In this document: in pieces, positions 62,281-64,000 of the stretch
Position numbering within the stretch: the stretch's first letter is position 1
Layout: every line of letters begins with the position of its first letter
DNA from: Cloacibacterium sp046296655
GTDB taxonomy: Bacteria > Bacteroidota > Bacteroidia > Flavobacteriales > Weeksellaceae
Assembly (NCBI GenBank): GCA_046296655.1
Contig: JBKBLE010000007.1
Span: 27,288 to 91,287 of the forward strand
Direction of reading: 5' to 3'
DNA length: 64,000 bases
Translations under genes and position numbers: made by a program
Notes under the pieces: generated by a model
Databases searched by the model: none
What the model saw: the letters and a program-made list of their open reading frames with translations, nothing else
Told to the model about the DNA's origin: nothing

Positions 62281-63639
62281 TTACATCGTCATACCTATAT
62301 CAATTCCTTTAATTTTTCTATACAAATCTGTGGCGAAATTGTCCGTCATTCCAGAAACGAAATCCAGAACCCCAAGAACTTTCTCATAAACCGTTCCGTC
62401 TTCATAGATAAATTGTGAAGGGATTAATTGTAACGCTTTTTTCTCAAAACCTTTTCGCTCAGATTTTTCTTTAATAATCGGTGGAATAAAATGGTTCAAA
62501 AGCTCATACATTACGTTGTAACCAGCATTTTCTATTTCTACCACACTTCTGTGACCATATATTTTTTCAATAGAAAAACGTTCCACTTCTTGAAAAGATT
62601 CACTCTCAGATTTAAAAATATCTAGCAAAGCTTTATTTAAAGTTCCGTTTAAAATTTCAGAGAAATGTTGTTGATATAATTCTGTAGATTTATTGATGAG
62701 TGCATTAATCACTTTGGCTCTCAGATAAGAAATTCTCTCATTTTTATTCGAAAATAAAAGCAATTTCTCTGCACTCCTTTTTGCGTCTTTTTCGTTGACA
62801 GACTGTATCAAATCCATGAAAAGGTTTTCGCAGTCAGCAGTAGAAATAATTCCCAATCTGTGCGCATCTTCCATGTCGATAATATTATAACAAATATCGT
62901 CTGCTGCTTCTACCAACCAAACGAAAGGATGACGATTAAAAATCGCAGGTTCTTCGCTTTCTACTATCATTTTGGTAGCATTCGCAATATTCAGAAAAGT
63001 CTGTTTTTCACTTTGAAAAAACCCAAATTTCTTACGATTAACGTGATCTTTTTTCTTGGCAATCGCTTCGCAAGGATATTTAGCAATACTTGCCAAAGTA
63101 GTGTAAGTAAGCTGAGTTCCGCCTTCATCTTTACCCGTTTGTTTGTGCGTAAGAATTCTGATGGCATTAGCATTTCCCTCGAAATTTACCAAATCTGCCC
63201 ATTCTTTTTCAGTGAATTTTGGCTTTAATTCTGATTCATTCTTTTCAAAAAAACTAGCAATTGCATCTTCACCAGAATGCCCGAATGCAGGATTGCCAAT
63301 ATCATGACAAAGACAAGCCGCTGCAATCACATTATTGAGATTATAGAGATAGAAATTTTTAGAATCTTCGGTGAGTTCATTTTCAAAATTTTGAACGATA
63401 AATTCGCCAGCAAGACTCCCCAAACTTCTTCCCACAGAAGAAACTTCTAGCGAATGCGTGAGACGATTGTGCACGAAAACACTTCCTGGAAGCGGAAAAA
63501 CCTGAGTTTTATTTTGTAATCTTCTGAATGCCGAAGAAAAGATAATTCGGTCAAAATCTCTCTGGAAATCTGTACGTGAAACAATGTTCTGAACGTGATT
63601 CCCGGTTCTCTTATTGGTAAAAATTGTGTTTAGAATCAT
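62281..63639 (-). CDS. dgt: deoxyguanosinetriphosphate triphosphohydrolase
   Basis: HD-domain dNTPase that converts dGTP to deoxyguanosine and triphosphate. Landmarks: FRRLQNKTQVFPLPG, NRLTHSLEVSSVGRSLG (His of the HD core), ACLCHDIGNPAFGHSGEDA and EAADDICYNIIDMED. 452 residues, complete. Monocistronic; the upstream ATG at 63639 faces a small lipoprotein gene on the other strand. It may defend against phages or keep dNTP pools balanced. Confidence 0.95.
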   Translation of the reverse strand: MILNTIFTNKRTGNHVQNIVSRTDFQRDFDRIIFSSAFRRLQNKTQVFPLPGSVFVHNRLTHSLEVSSVGRSLGSLAGEFIVQNFENELTEDSKNFYLYNLNNVIAAACLCHDIGNPAFGHSGEDAIASFFEKNESELKPKFTEKEWADLVNFEGNANAIRILTHKQTGKDEGGTQLTYTTLASIAKYPCEAIAKKKDHVNRKKFGFFQSEKQTFLNIANATKMIVESEEPAIFNRHPFVWLVEAADDICYNIIDMEDAHRLGIISTADCENLFMDLIQSVNEKDAKRSAEKLLLFSNKNERISYLRAKVINALINKSTELYQQHFSEILNGTLNKALLDIFKSESESFQEVERFSIEKIYGHRSVVEIENAGYNVMYELLNHFIPPIIKEKSERKGFEKKALQLIPSQFIYEDGTVYEKVLGVLDFVSGMTDNFATDLYRKIKGIDIGMTM

Positions 63640-63687
63640 AATTTAATTCAAAAATAAGTCTTAAATTTAATATCTAAAAATTTAGCT

Positions 63688-63984
63688 ATGAAAATTTTAA
63701 ATTTTTTACTCTTGGCGGCGATTATTTCTTGCGATAAAAAACCAGAAACTTTCAATCAGAAATCTATTAAAGAAAATTGTTTCCAAATTGTAAAAGTGGG
63801 TAAAGAAACTCCCAAAAAGCAATATGTAGAACCATCAAAAGAAGATATTTTACAGAATTTCCCGAAACATATTCAATATAAAACCTTAGAAAATAAAGGA
63901 AATTTTGAAGGAAATTTAGATTTTTTCAATACTGTCCTAAATAAAAAAACAGATATATTTTATGCACATATAGATAGGCTTTAA
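63688..63984 (+). CDS. small lipoprotein of unknown function
   Basis: 98 residues, lipobox AIISC (Cys15) followed by a Lys-rich tail. The frame closes at 63984, close to the window end, and the protein is short for its style, so a frameshift beyond view cannot be excluded. Not recognised. Confidence 0.6.
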   Translation: MKILNFLLLAAIISCDKKPETFNQKSIKENCFQIVKVGKETPKKQYVEPSKEDILQNFPKHIQYKTLENKGNFEGNLDFFNTVLNKKTDIFYAHIDRL

Positions 63985-64000
63985 GCAGAATTTTCTATAG

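Overview
The window is AT-rich and carries many hallmarks of a flavobacterium of the Weeksellaceae (Chryseobacterium/Cloacibacterium-like): SusC/SusD/SusE outer-membrane genes, BlaI-M56 peptidase-GLPGLI arrangement, TAnnTTTG-type -7 promoter boxes ahead of several genes, type I and lipoprotein signal peptides ending in AQ or SC, and a metG/dnaA/parE-parC/typA/ychF core gene set. I cannot name the species. Most of the window is ordinary chromosomal housekeeping, interleaved with an unusual load of palindromic repeats and broken genes.

Layout. 1-5.7 kb: a beta-1,4-galactan/galactose utilisation block on the + strand (two GH53 galactanases, remnant of a GH2 beta-galactosidase, broken galK, intact galT and galE). 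5.8-11.3 kb: a convergent SusC-SusD-SusE importer operon, probably for the same glycan. 11.6-22 kb: metG, a broken methyltransferase, small membrane and secreted proteins, the dnaA-LMW phosphatase-NTF2-RsmI-like operon, a thioesterase, peptidase E, and a small transaldolase/FSA. 22-27 kb: a GLPGLI pseudogene, M56 peptidase and BlaI repressor operon with a candidate paired operator, a broken CotH-kinase lipoprotein and an initiator tRNA. 27-29.5 kb: Sua5-type protein, YaaA, DUF892 ferritin-like protein. 29.5-35.4 kb: four-gene ligase-associated DNA-repair cluster (MBL exonuclease, ATP-dependent ligase, Lhr-type helicase, PdeM phosphoesterase). 35-49 kb: stress proteins, prmC, rhomboid, parC-orf-parE, DsbA-like protein, AIM24-like protein, ychF and typA. 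49-64 kb: a chimeric pfkA/PfpI pseudogene, tex, tRNA-Arg, a beta-barrel/TPR pair, an amino-acid permease, an IS200-like/RAYT-type transposase, a band-7 protein, dgt.

Main points for a second look. (1) A perfect 18-bp palindrome occurs twice within 240 bp, once between the ligase and helicase genes and once inside the helicase ORF, where it adds about nine in-frame residues. (2) A single-domain HUH transposase is bracketed by mirror-image palindromes, and several other palindrome families are scattered between genes (TCCTACGGA pairs, GGACTAAAGTCC-type, and others), suggesting a REP/RAYT-like system. (3) The BlaI-type gene is preceded by two ACTAA-N4-TTAGT dyads flanking a -7 box. (4) At least six genes are broken. 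Four of them carry in-frame stop codons of all three kinds, and two have single-base shifts in homopolymers, so real gene decay and assembly error both need to be considered. (5) The galactose pathway is cut exactly between beta-galactosidase and galactokinase.
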